Below, piece by piece: positions 37,701 to 47,389 of a stretch of DNA of 64,000 nucleotides. Location of the stretch: positions 8,161,338-8,225,337 of the forward strand of contig OZ004581.1 in NCBI GenBank assembly GCA_963924555.1, given 5' to 3'. The position numbers and the translations under genes were made by a program. The notes under the pieces were generated by a model that did not search any database, was not told the DNA's origin, and saw nothing but the letters and a program-made list of their open reading frames with translations. Each line of letters opens with the position of its first letter. Within the stretch, counting starts at the first letter, position 1. The stretch is from Crambe crambe. Its lineage: Eukaryota > Porifera > Demospongiae > Poecilosclerida > Crambeidae.

Positions 37701-40700
37701 ACTGAAGGAATGAAATTAAAGCATCGAATACGACAGTGAAGGTACAACAGGGTAAGAGAATAGACAGCATGTAACGATGCAGAGAGTGAGTCTGTACAAA
37801 ATAACTTACCAACTGAAGGAATGAAATTAAGCATCAAAATATGATAGTGAAGGTACGACAGGGTAAGAGTATAGACAGCATGTAAGTAACAATGCATAGA
37901 GTGAGTCTGTACAGAATAACTTACTTTCTGAAGGAATAAATTAAGCATCGAAATACAACAGTGAAGGTAAGACAGGGTAAGAGTATAGACAGCATGTAAG
38001 TAACAATGCAGAGAGTGAGTCTGTACAGAATAACTTACTTTCTGAAGGAATGAAATCAAGCATCGAAATACGACAGTGAAGGTACGACAGGGTAAGAGAA
38101 TAAACAGCATGTAAGTAACAATGCAGAGAGAGAGTATGTTCAGAATAACTTACAGACTGAAAAAATGAAATTAAGCATCAAAATATAACATGTGAAGATA
38201 TGACAGGGTAAGAGAATAGACAGTATGTAAGTAACAATGCAGAGAGTGAGTTGGTTCAGGATAACTTACCGGCTAAAGGAATGAAATTAAGCATCAAAAT
38301 ATAACAGTGAAGATACGACAGGGTAAGAGAATAGACAGCATGTAAGTAACAATGCAGAGAGTGAGTCAGTTCAGGATAACTTACCGCCTAAAGGAATGAA
38401 ATTAAGCATCAAAATATAACAGTGAAGATACGACAGGGTAAGAGTATAGACAGCATGTAAGTAACAATGCAGAGAGTGAGTATTTCAGAATAACTTACTT
38501 TCTGAAGGAATAAATTAAGCATCGAAATACGACAGTGAAGGTACGACAGGGTAAGAGTATAGACAGCATGTAAGTAACAATGCAGAGAGTGAGTCTGACA
38601 GAATAACTTACTTTCTGAAGGAATAAATTAAGCATCGAAATACAACAGTGAAGGTAAGACAGGGTAAGAGTATAGACAGCATGTAAGTAACAATGCAGAG
38701 AGTGAGTCTGTACAGAATAACTTACTTTCTGAAGGAATGAAATCAAGCATCGAAATACGACAGTGAAGGTACGACAGGGTAAGAGAATAGACAGCATGTA
38801 AGTAACAATGCAGAGAGTGAGTACGTTCAGAATAGCTTACCGGCTGAAGGAATGAAATTAAAGCATCGAATACGACAGTTAAGTAACGACAGGGTAAGAG
38901 AATAGACAGCATGTAAGTAACCATGCAGAGGGTGAGTACGTTCAGAATAACTTACCGACTGAAGAAATGAAATTAAGCATCAAAATACGACAGTGAAGGT
39001 ATGACAGGGTAAGAGAATAGACAGCATGTAAGTAACAATGCAGAGAGTGAATCAGTTTTGAATAACTTACTTGCTGTAGGAATGAAATTAAGCATCAAAA
39101 TACGACAGTGAAGGTACAACAGGGTAAGGGAATAGACAGCATGTAAGTAACAATGCAGAGAGTGAGTACGTTCAGAATAGCTTACCGGCTGAAGGAATGA
39201 AATTAAAGCATCGAATACGACAGTTAAGGTATGACAGAATAAGAGAATAGACAGCATGTAAGTAACAATGCAGAGAGTGAGTACGTTCAGAATAGCTTAC
39301 CGGCTGAAGGAATGAAATTAAAGCATCGAATACGACAGTGAAGGTACGACAGGGTAAGAGAATAGACAGCATGTAAGTAACAATGTAAAGAGTGAGTATA
39401 TTCAGAATAACTTACCAACTGAAGGAATGAAATTAAGCATCGAATACGACAGTGAAGGTACGACAGGGTAAGAGAATAGACAGCATGTAAGTAACAATGC
39501 AGAGAGTGAGTACGTTCAGAATAGCTTACCGGCTGAAGGAATGAAATTAAAGCATCGAATACGACAGTTAAGTAACGACAGGGTAAGAGAATAGACAGCA
39601 TGTAAGTAACCATGCAGAGGGTGAGTACGTTCAGAATAACTTACCGACTGAAGAAATGAAATTAAGCATCAAAATACGACAGTGAAGGTATGACAGGGTA
39701 AGAGAATAGACAGCATGTAAGTAACAATGCAGAGAGTGAATCAGTTTTGAATAACTTACTTGCTGTAGGAATGAAATTAAGCATCAAAATACGACAGTGA
39801 AGGTACAACAGGGTAAGGGAATAGACAGCATGTAAGTAACAATGCAGAGAGTGAGTACGTTCAGAATAGCTTACCGGCTGAAGGAATGAAATTAAAGCAT
39901 CGAATACGACAGTTAAGGTATGACAGAATAAGAGAATAGACAGCATGTAAGTAACAATGCAGAGAGTGAGTACGTTCAGAATAGCTTACCGGCTGAAGGA
40001 ATGAAATTAAAGCATCGAATACGACAGTGAAGGTACGACAGGGTAAGAGAATAGACAGCATGTAAGTAACAATGTAAAGAGTGAGTATATTCAGAATAAC
40101 TTACCAACTGAAGGAATGAAATTAAGCATCGAATACGACAGTGAAGGTACGACAGGGTAAGAGAATAGACAGCATGTAAGTAACAATGTAAAGAGTGAGT
40201 ATATTCAGAATAACTTACCAACTGAAGGAATGTAATTAAGCATCAAAATACGACAGTGAAGGTACAACAGCGTAAGAGAATAGACAGCATGTAAGTAGCA
40301 ATGCAGAGAGTGAGTATTTTCAGAATAACTTACTTTCTGAAGGAATAAAATTAAGCATCGAAATACGACAGTGAAGGTACGACAGGGTAAGAGAATAGAT
40401 AGCATGTAAGTAGCCATGCAGAGAGTGAGTACGTTCGGAATAACTTACCAACTGAAGGAATGGAATTAAGCATCAAAATACGACAGTAAAGGTACAACAG
40501 GGTAAGAGAATAGACAGCATGTAAATGACAATGCAGAGAGTGAGTCAGTTCAGAATAACTTACCAGCTGAAAGAATTAAATTAAGCATCAAAAGACGACA
40601 GTGAAGGTATGGCAGGGTAAGAGAATAGACAGCATGTAAGTAACAATGCAGAGAGTGAGTCAGTTCAGAATAACTTACATACTGAAGGAATGAAATTAAG

Positions 40701-43700
40701 CATCGAAATACGACAGTGAACGTACGACAGGGTAAGAGTATAGACAGCATGTAAGTAGCAATGCAGAGAGTGAGTATTTTCAGAATAACTTACTTTCTGA
40801 AGGAATAAAATTAAGCATCGAAATACGACAGTGAAGGTACGACAGGGTAAGAGAATAGATAGCATGTAAGTAGCCATGCAGAGAGTGAGTACGTTCGGAA
40901 TAACTTACCGACTGAAGGAATGAAATTAAAGCATCGAATACGACAGTGAAGGTACAATAGGGTAAGAGAATAGACAGCATGTAAGTAACCATGCGTATGT
41001 TCAGAATAACTTACCGACTGAAGAAATCATCAAAATACGTCAGTGAAGGTATGACAGAGTAAGAGAATAGACAGCATGTAAGTAACCATGCAGAGAGTGA
41101 GTACGTTCAGAATAACTTACCGACTGAAGGAATGAAATTAAAGCATCGAATACGACAGTGAAGGTACAACAGGATAAGAGAATAGATAGCATGTAAGTAA
41201 CAAAGTCAGTTCAGAATAACTTTACCTCCTGAAGGAATAAAATTAAGCATCAAAATACGACAGTGAAGGTACAACAGGGTAAGAGAATAAACAGCATGTA
41301 ATTGACAATGCAGAGAGTGAGTCAGTTCAGAATAACTTACCCGCTGAAGGAATTAAATTAAGCATCAAAAGACGACAGTGAAGGTATGGCAGGGTAAGAG
41401 AATAGACAGCATGTAAGTAACAATGCAGAGAGTGAGTCAGTTCAGAATAACTTACTCGCTGAAGGAATGAAATTAAGCATCAAAATACGACGACAGGGTA
41501 AGAGAATAGACAGCATGTAAGTAACAATGCAGAGAGTGAGTACGTTCAGAATAACTTACCGACTGAAGGAATGAAATGAAGCATCAAAATACGACAGTAA
41601 AAGTACGGCAGGGTAAGAGAATAGACAGCATGTAAGTAACAATGCAGAGAGTGAGTATGTTCAAAATAACTTACCTTCTGAAGGAATGAAATTAAGCATC
41701 AAAATACGACAGTGAAGGTAAGACAGGGTAAGAGAATAGACAGCATGTAAGTAACAATGCAGAGAGTGAGTCAGTTCAGAATAACTTACTCGCTGAAGGA
41801 ATGAAATTAAGCATCAAAATACGACGACAGGGTAAGAGAATAGACAGCATGTAAGTAACAATGCAGAGAGTGAGTACGTTCAGAATAACTTACCTCCTGA
41901 AGGAATGAAATTAAGCATCAAAACAGGGTAAGAGAATAGACAGCATGTAAGTAACAATGCAGAGAGTGAGTACGTTCAGAATAACTTACCTCCTGAAGGA
42001 ATGAAATTAAGCATCAAAATACGATGACAGGGTAAGAGAATAGACAGCATGTAAGTAACAATGCAGAGAGTGAGTACGTTCAGAATAACTTACCTCCTGA
42101 AGGAATGAAATGAAGCATCAAAATACGACAATGAAGGTGAGACAGGGTAAGAGAATAGACAGCATGTAAGTAACAATGCAGAGAGTGAGTCAGTTTAGAA
42201 TAACTTACCTCCTTAAGGAATGAAATTAAGCATCAAAATACGACAGTGAAGGTACGGCAGGGTAAGAGAATAGACAGCATGTAAGTAACAATGCAGAGAG
42301 TGAGTATGTTCAGAATAACTTACCATCTGAAGGAATGAAATTAAGCATCAAAATACGACAATGAAGGTAAGACAGGGTAAGAGAATAGACAGCATGTAAG
42401 TAACAATGCAGAGAGTGAGTCAGTTCAGAATAACTTACCTTCTGAAGGAATGAATTCAAGGATCGAAACACGACAGTGAAGGTACGAGAGGGTAAGAGAA
42501 TAAACAGCATGTAAGTAACAATGCAGAGAGTGAGTACGTTCAGAATAACTTACCTCCTGAAGGAATGAAATGAAGCATCAAAATACGACAATGAAGGTGA
42601 GACAGGGTAAGAGAATAGACAGCATGTAAGTAACAATGCAGAGAGTGAGTCAGTTTAGAATAACTTACCTCCTTAAGGAATTAAATTAAGCATCAAAAGA
42701 CGACAGTGAAGGTATGGCAGGGTAAGAGAATAGACAGCATGTAAGTAACAATGCAGAGAGCGAATACGTTCAGAATAACTTACAATCTGAAGGAATGAAA
42801 TTAAGCATCAAAATACGACAGTGAAGGTACAACAGGGTAAGAGAATAGACAGCATGTAAGTAACAATGCAGAGAGTGAGTACATTCAGAATAACTTACCA
42901 ACTGAAGGAATGGAATTAAGCATCAAAATACGACAGTAAAGGTACAACAGGGTAAGAGAATAGACAGCATGTAAGTAACAATGCAGAGAGTGAGTACGTT
43001 CAGAATAACTTACATCCTGAAGGAATGAAATTAAGCATCAAAATACGACAGTGAAGGTAAGACAGGGTAAGAGAATAGACAGCATGTAAGTAACAATGCA
43101 GAGAGTGAGTACGTTCAGAATAACTTACCGACTGAAGGAATGAAATTAAGCATCAAAATATAACAATGAAGATACGACAGGGTAAGAAAATAGACCGCAT
43201 GTAAGTAACAATGTAGAGAGTGAGTCAGTTCAGGATAACTTACCGGCTAAAGGAATGAAATTAAGTATCAAAATATAACAGTGAAGGTAAGACAGGGTAA
43301 GAGAATAGACAGCATGTAAGTAACAATGCAGAGAGTGAGTCAGTTCAGGATAACTTACCGGCTAAAGGAATGAAATTAAGCATCAAAATATAACAGTGAA
43401 GGTAAGACAGGGTAAGAGAATAGACAGCATGTAAGTAACAATGCAGAGAGTGAGTCAGTTCAGGATAACTTACCGGCTAAAGGAATGAAATTAAGTATCA
43501 AAATATAACAGTGAAGGTAAGACAGGGTAAGAAAATAGACAGCATGTAAGTAACAATGCAGAGAGTGAGTCAGTTCAGAGTAACTTACATACTGAAGGAA
43601 TGAAATTAAGCATCAAATACGACAGTAAAGGTACAACAGGGTAAGAGAATAGACAGCATGTAAGTAACAATGCAGAGAGTGAGTACATTCAGAATAACTT

Positions 43701-46700
43701 ACCAACTGAAGGAATGGAATTAAGCATCAAAATACGACAGTAAAGGTACAACAGGGTAAGAGAATAGACAGCATGTAAATGACAATGCAGAGAGTGAGTC
43801 AGTTCAGAATAACTTACCTTCTGAAGGAATGAAATTAAGCATCAAAATACGACAGTGAAGGTAAGACAGGGTAAGAGAATAGACAGCATGTAAGTAACAA
43901 TGCAGAGAGTGAATCAGTTCTGAATAACTTACTTGCTGTAGGAATGAAATTAAGCATTGAAATACGACAGTGAAGGTACGACAGGATAAGAGAATGTAAG
44001 CAACAATGAAGAGAGTGAGTATGTTCAGAATAACTTACCAACTGAAGGAATGAAATTAAGCATCAAAATACGATAGTAAAAGTACGAGAACAGACAGCAT
44101 GTAAGTAACAAAATGCAGAGTGAGTTTATTCAGAATAACTTACCCGCTGAAGGAATAAATTAAGCATCAGTGACAGTATGACAGGGTAAGAGAATAGACA
44201 GCATGTGAGTAACAATGTAGAGTGTGAGTTGGTTCAGAATAACTTACCAGCTGAAGGCATCAAAATACGACAAGATAAGAGAATAGACAACATGTAAGTA
44301 ACAATGCAGAGAGTGAGTTTATTCAGAATAACTTACCCACTGAAGGAATGAAATTAAGCATCAAAATACGACAATGAAGGTATGACAGGGTAAGAGAATA
44401 GACAGCATGTGAGTAACAATGTAGAGTGTGAGTTGGTTCAGAATAACTTACCAGCTTAAGGCATCAAAATACGACAGGGTAAGAGAATAGACAGCATGTA
44501 AGTAACAATGCAGAGAGTGAGTACGTTCAGAATAACTTACATCCTGAAGGAATAAAATTAAGCATCAAAATACAACAGTGAAGGTAAGACAGGGTAAGAG
44601 AATAGACAGCATGTAAGTAACAATGCAGAGAGTGAGTACGTTCAAAATAACTTACATCCTGAAGGAATGAAATTAAGCATCAAAATACGACAGTGAAGGT
44701 AAGACAGGGTAAGAGAATAGACAGCACGTAAGTAACAATGCAGAGAGTGAGTACGTTCAGAATAACTTACATCCTGAAGGAATGAAATTAAGCATCAAAA
44801 TACGACAGTGAAAGTAAGACAGGGTAAGAGAATAGACAGCACGTAAGTAACAATGCAGAGAGTGAGTACATTCAGAATAACTTACCAACTGAAGGAATGA
44901 AATTAAGCATCAAAATACGACAGTGAAGGTAAGACAGGGTAAGAGAATAGACAGCATGTAAGTAACAATGCAAAGAGTGAGTCAGTTCAGAATAACTTAC
45001 TTGCTGAAGGAATGAAATTAAGCATCAAAATACGACGACAGGGTAAGAGAATAGACAGCATGTAAGTAACAATGCAGAGAGTGAGTACGTTCAGAATAAC
45101 TTACCGACTGAAGGAATGAAATTAAGCATCAAAATACGACAGTGAAGGTAAGACAGGGTAAGAGAATAGACAGCATGTAAGTAACAATGCAGAGAGTGAG
45201 TACGTTCAGAATAACTTACATCCTGAAGGAATGAAATTAAGCATCAAAATACGACAGTGAAGGTAAGACAGGGTAAGAGAATAGACAGCATGTAAGTAAC
45301 AATGCAGAGAGTGAGTACGTTCAGAATAACTTACAAACTGAAGGAATGAAATTAAGCATCAAAATATGATGACAGGGTAAGAGAATAGACAGCATGTAAG
45401 TAACAATGCAGAGAGTGAGTACGTTCAGAATAACTTACATCCTGAAGGAATGAAATTAAGCATCAAAATACGACAGTGAAGGTAAGACAGGGTAAGAGAA
45501 TAGACAGCATGTAAGTAACAATGCAGAGAGTGAGTACGTTCAGAATAACTTACAAACTGAAGGAATGAAATTAAGCATCAAAATATGATGACAGGGTAAG
45601 AGAATAGACAGCATGTAAGTAACAATGCAGAGAGTGAGTACGTTCAGAATAACTTACATTCTGAAGGAATGAAATTAAGCATCAAAATACGACAGTGAAG
45701 GTAAGACAGGGTAAGAGAATAGACAGCATGTAAGTAACAATGCAGAGAGTGAGTACGTTCAGAATAACTTACAAACTGAAGGAATGAAATTAAGCATCAA
45801 AATACGACAGTGAAGGTACGGCAGGGTAAGAGAATAGACAGCATGTAAGTAACAATGCAGAGAGTGAGTACGTTCAGAATAACTTACCAACTGAAGGAAT
45901 GAAATTAAGCATCAAAATACGACGACAGGGTAAGAGAATAGACAGCATGTAAGTAACAATGCAGAGAGTGAGTACGTTCAGAATAACTTACCGACTGAAG
46001 GAATGAAATTAAGCATCAAAATACGACAGTGAAGGTAAGACAGGGTAAGAGAATAGACAGCATGTAAGTAACAATGCAGAGAGTGAGTACGTTCAGAATA
46101 ACTTACCGACTGAAGGAATGAAATTAAGCATCAAAATACGACGGTAAAAGTACGGCAAGAGAACAGACAGCATGTAAGTAACAAAATGCAGAGAGTGAGT
46201 TTATTCAGAATAACTTACCCGCTGAAGGAATAAATTAAGCATCAGTGACAGTATGACAGGGTAAGAGAATAGACAGCATGTGAGTAACAATGTAGAGTGT
46301 GAGTTGGTTCAGAATAACTTACCGGCTGAAGGCATCAAAATACGACAGGGTAAGAGAATAGACAGCATGTAAGTAACAATGCAGAGAGTGAGTTTATTCA
46401 GAATAACTTACCCGCTGAAGGAATGAAATTAAGCATCAAAATACGACAATGAAGGTATGACAGGGTAAGAGAATAGACAGCATGTGAGTAACAATGTAGA
46501 GTATGAGTTGGCTCAGAATAACTTACCATCTGAAGCATCAAAAACAACAATGAAGGTACGACAGAGTAAGAAAATAAACAGCATGTAAGTAATAGTGCTG
46601 AAAGTTGTCAAGAATAACTCACATCCTGAAGGATCTAAATATGTCAATGAAGGTATGACAGGGTAAGATAATGAGAAGTGATAAAACAATAATTATGTTA

Positions 46701-47247
46701 ATGAAGTATAAGTAATGACTTACCAGGAGAAGGGGTAATAAGTTCCAACATCAAATTGAGTGTGTATGATGTGAAAGAACATGATGCCAAATATAATAAT
46801 GTCAGTCTTGAATGACTCACCTCCTGAAAGAAAACATTGATACACATACTAACTAAAGGTCGTGATCATAACATAATTCAGCACTTTCTAATCGATAAAT
46901 ATTCCAGTCACAATCTTGAAACCTCCTTCCTTTTTTGGTAAAGGGTTGACAAGTGAGAATTGGCCCCACCCGTACACATGGGTCACATAGGCACACTGCA
47001 GTACAGCACAAGCTGCACTTCAGGTGAGGAAGGAATGAGCTTCCAAGTCATTACCAGTGATGGGTTGCATTGGTACACTCTCTATAATCAATACTCCACA
47101 ACTAAATGAGCTGTCACACCCTAGCCCCTAGTCCCTAGTCCCTAGCTACCTTTTTCATGTGAATGCACTCACAAAATATGGTTCAGCTCTGCTAGAAGTA
47201 GCCTTCTTCTCTGCTTCTTCATTCTCTTCACCTTTTTTATCACTCAT
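24056..47247 (-). CDS. Roc-COR-Death GTPase gene with an array of one-codon microexons after exon 1
   Basis: Exon 1 (47247-47173; MSDKKGEENE...SSRAEPYF) ends in phase 0. After the microexon array come 31304-31283 (22 nt, IRASRTE+1), 31230-29225 (668 codons), 29163-28916, 28862-28807 (weak donor), 28387-28310, 27947-27829, 27767-27713, 26980-26663, 25232-25155, 24666-24557, 24495-24441 and 24369 to a TGA at 24056. All phases match. In the long exon: P-loop GPGGVGKS about 23 residues in, a Ser/Asp-rich insert, the G3 motif DCGGQ about residue 164, SHGDD in the G4 position, then a COR domain (FYHDLAVFFHY, VIADPQWLIKQ). Death-like domains lie at 29163-28916, 26980-26663 and 24369-24071. Roc-COR GTPases with Death domains are signalling proteins, probably cytosolic. 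No LRR or kinase is seen. The first Death exon also reads into a stop, so shorter forms are possible. Confidence 0.7.
24441..25460 (-). repeat. Duplicated exon module inside the Roc-COR-Death gene, copy 2 (partner 27713-28620)
   Basis: Three exons and their introns are repeated nearly identically: 78 nt (GKRSLIDEQPLTESNRHHQS...), a Pro/Gln/Ser/Thr linker (110 nt here, 119 nt in the partner, a 9-nt in-frame difference) and 55 nt (SEPTRKSVEASQVKD). Each module is followed by a Death-domain exon. The incoming and outgoing phases are the same, so the duplication adds a linker plus a Death domain without breaking the frame. The two Death exons have diverged far more than the linker exons. Confidence 0.85.
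24811..24979. repeat. Three tandem copies of a 56-bp unit
   Basis: Copies start at 24811, 24867 and 24923 with AGTCACAACCCACCCATACC and end with CCCCCACTT(T/C)AGCTAG. They lie in an intron of the second linker module; the partner module at about 28100-28150 has only one degenerate copy. Confidence 0.9.
25500..26640. other. Long intron between the first Death exon and the second linker module
   Basis: No coding exon is supported between 26662 and 25233. The part around 25860-26130 is richer in CG, with a TGACGTCA site near 25877, and could hold promoter activity. That is only a suggestion from composition. Confidence 0.4.
27324..27690. mobile_element. MITE with CAGTGAAAC termini and TA target duplication
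   Basis: The left end is CAGTGAAACCTGTCTAATC and the right end, reversed, is CAGTGAAACAAGACCTCCC. TA flanks both sides (27322-27323 and 27691-27692). It has no coding frame and is 367 bp long. It lies in the intron between the 55-nt linker exon and the first Death exon, and is absent from the other module. Confidence 0.7.
28638..28790. repeat. GA-rich microsatellite
   Basis: Blocks of (GA)n are separated by GGAAGA or GGGGAAGA interruptions. The Arg/Glu and Ser/Leu frames across it are by-products. Confidence 0.95.
31283..31304 (-). other. 22-nt exon linking the microexon array to the GTPase exon
   Basis: The minus strand reads a long T run, GAG acceptor, ATTCGAGCCTCAAGGACTGA plus AG, then the donor GTAATATT. 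It encodes IRASRTE plus one base, which with TG from the next exon gives GTG. Its start in phase 0 is what makes the array of 3-nt exons and the first exon fit in frame. Confidence 0.65.
32100..36190 (-). repeat. Higher-order repeat: three copies of a 12-unit block (1379 bp)
   Basis: Identical or nearly identical blocks recur at a shift of 1379 bp (for example 32417, 33796 and 35175). Each has twelve units with the same triplet order in transcript sense, including TCG, CAT, CAA, GAG, CGA, CCG, TTG, CGG, GAG, TTG, TTG, TTG when read left to right. Very few differences remain between copies (such as CGAC/CAAC near 32957, 34337 and 35716), so the expansion is recent. Confidence 0.9.
38770..40250 (-). 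repeat. Second higher-order repeat: two copies of a 6-unit block (689 bp)
   Basis: The stretches beginning near 38820 and 39509 repeat at a shift of 689 bp, with the triplets CCG, TCG, CAA, CCG, CCG, TTG in the same left-to-right order. Parts also match the block at 31930-32330, so segments have been copied between distant parts of the array. Confidence 0.85.
47173..47247 (-). other. First coding exon of the microexon-array gene
   Basis: Twenty-five codons from ATG (47247) to a TTT just before the donor GTGAGTGC. It is Lys/Glu-rich at first and ends ATSSRAEPYF. It is conserved in the paralogue at 3276-3350 with substitutions mainly in the charged part, and its phase-0 end is shared. An upstream sequence TTACTGGATCACATC precedes both ATGs; a GTAAGAAATATT further up may be a 5'-UTR donor. 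Confidence 0.7.
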
Positions 47248-47389
47248 GATGTGATCCAGTAAATATTTCTTACCTGATCCAAAAGTCTGTGGGTTCAAAG
47301 GTTATAATGATTCACTACGCATGCGCAAGATGCAAGTGGTTTCTGCACATAAATAAATAAATCTGAAAATAATGGTCTCAAAATTAATG

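Larger units (their letters stand above)
31386..46823 (-). repeat. Array of about 138 units of about 115 bp, each with a 3-nt candidate microexon
   Basis: On the minus strand a typical unit reads GCTTAATTTCATTCCTTCAG (branch-like site, pyrimidines, acceptor), then a triplet, then GTAAGTTATTCTGAA. That leaves introns of about 112 nt. The outermost units are 46821-46823 (GAG, donor GTGAGT) and 31386-31388 (GTG, acceptor TTTTCAG, donor GTGAGT). Acceptor variants TTTAG, CTACAG and TTAAG and donor variants GTAAGC, GTACGT, GTAAAT and GTGAGT occur, all GT-AG. I read 25 triplets: TCG TTG TCA TTT CCG, CAT CAA GAG CGA CGG, AAA CTT CCA TTA TCT, GCG CTG TAT AAG ATG, ATT GAT TGG AAT GTG. None is a stop. 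The unit near 46725 keeps a donor but has no acceptor. Unit count and triplets were read by eye; splicing is inferred. Confidence 0.85.

Noticed and set aside
31958-44041. Many minus-strand frames of 66-172 residues with repeated SLHCYLHAVYSLTL-type sequence, as a Cys/Leu-rich repeat protein
   Set aside because: They are frames through the 115-bp satellite. The unit is not a multiple of three, the frames start and stop with unit variants, and they run straight through the strong splice donors.
31386-46823. CRISPR-like array (conserved repeat, variable spacer)
   Set aside because: The variable part is only 3 bp, the rest is repeat, and the context is an intron-containing animal gene with splice signals at exactly the borders of the variable part.
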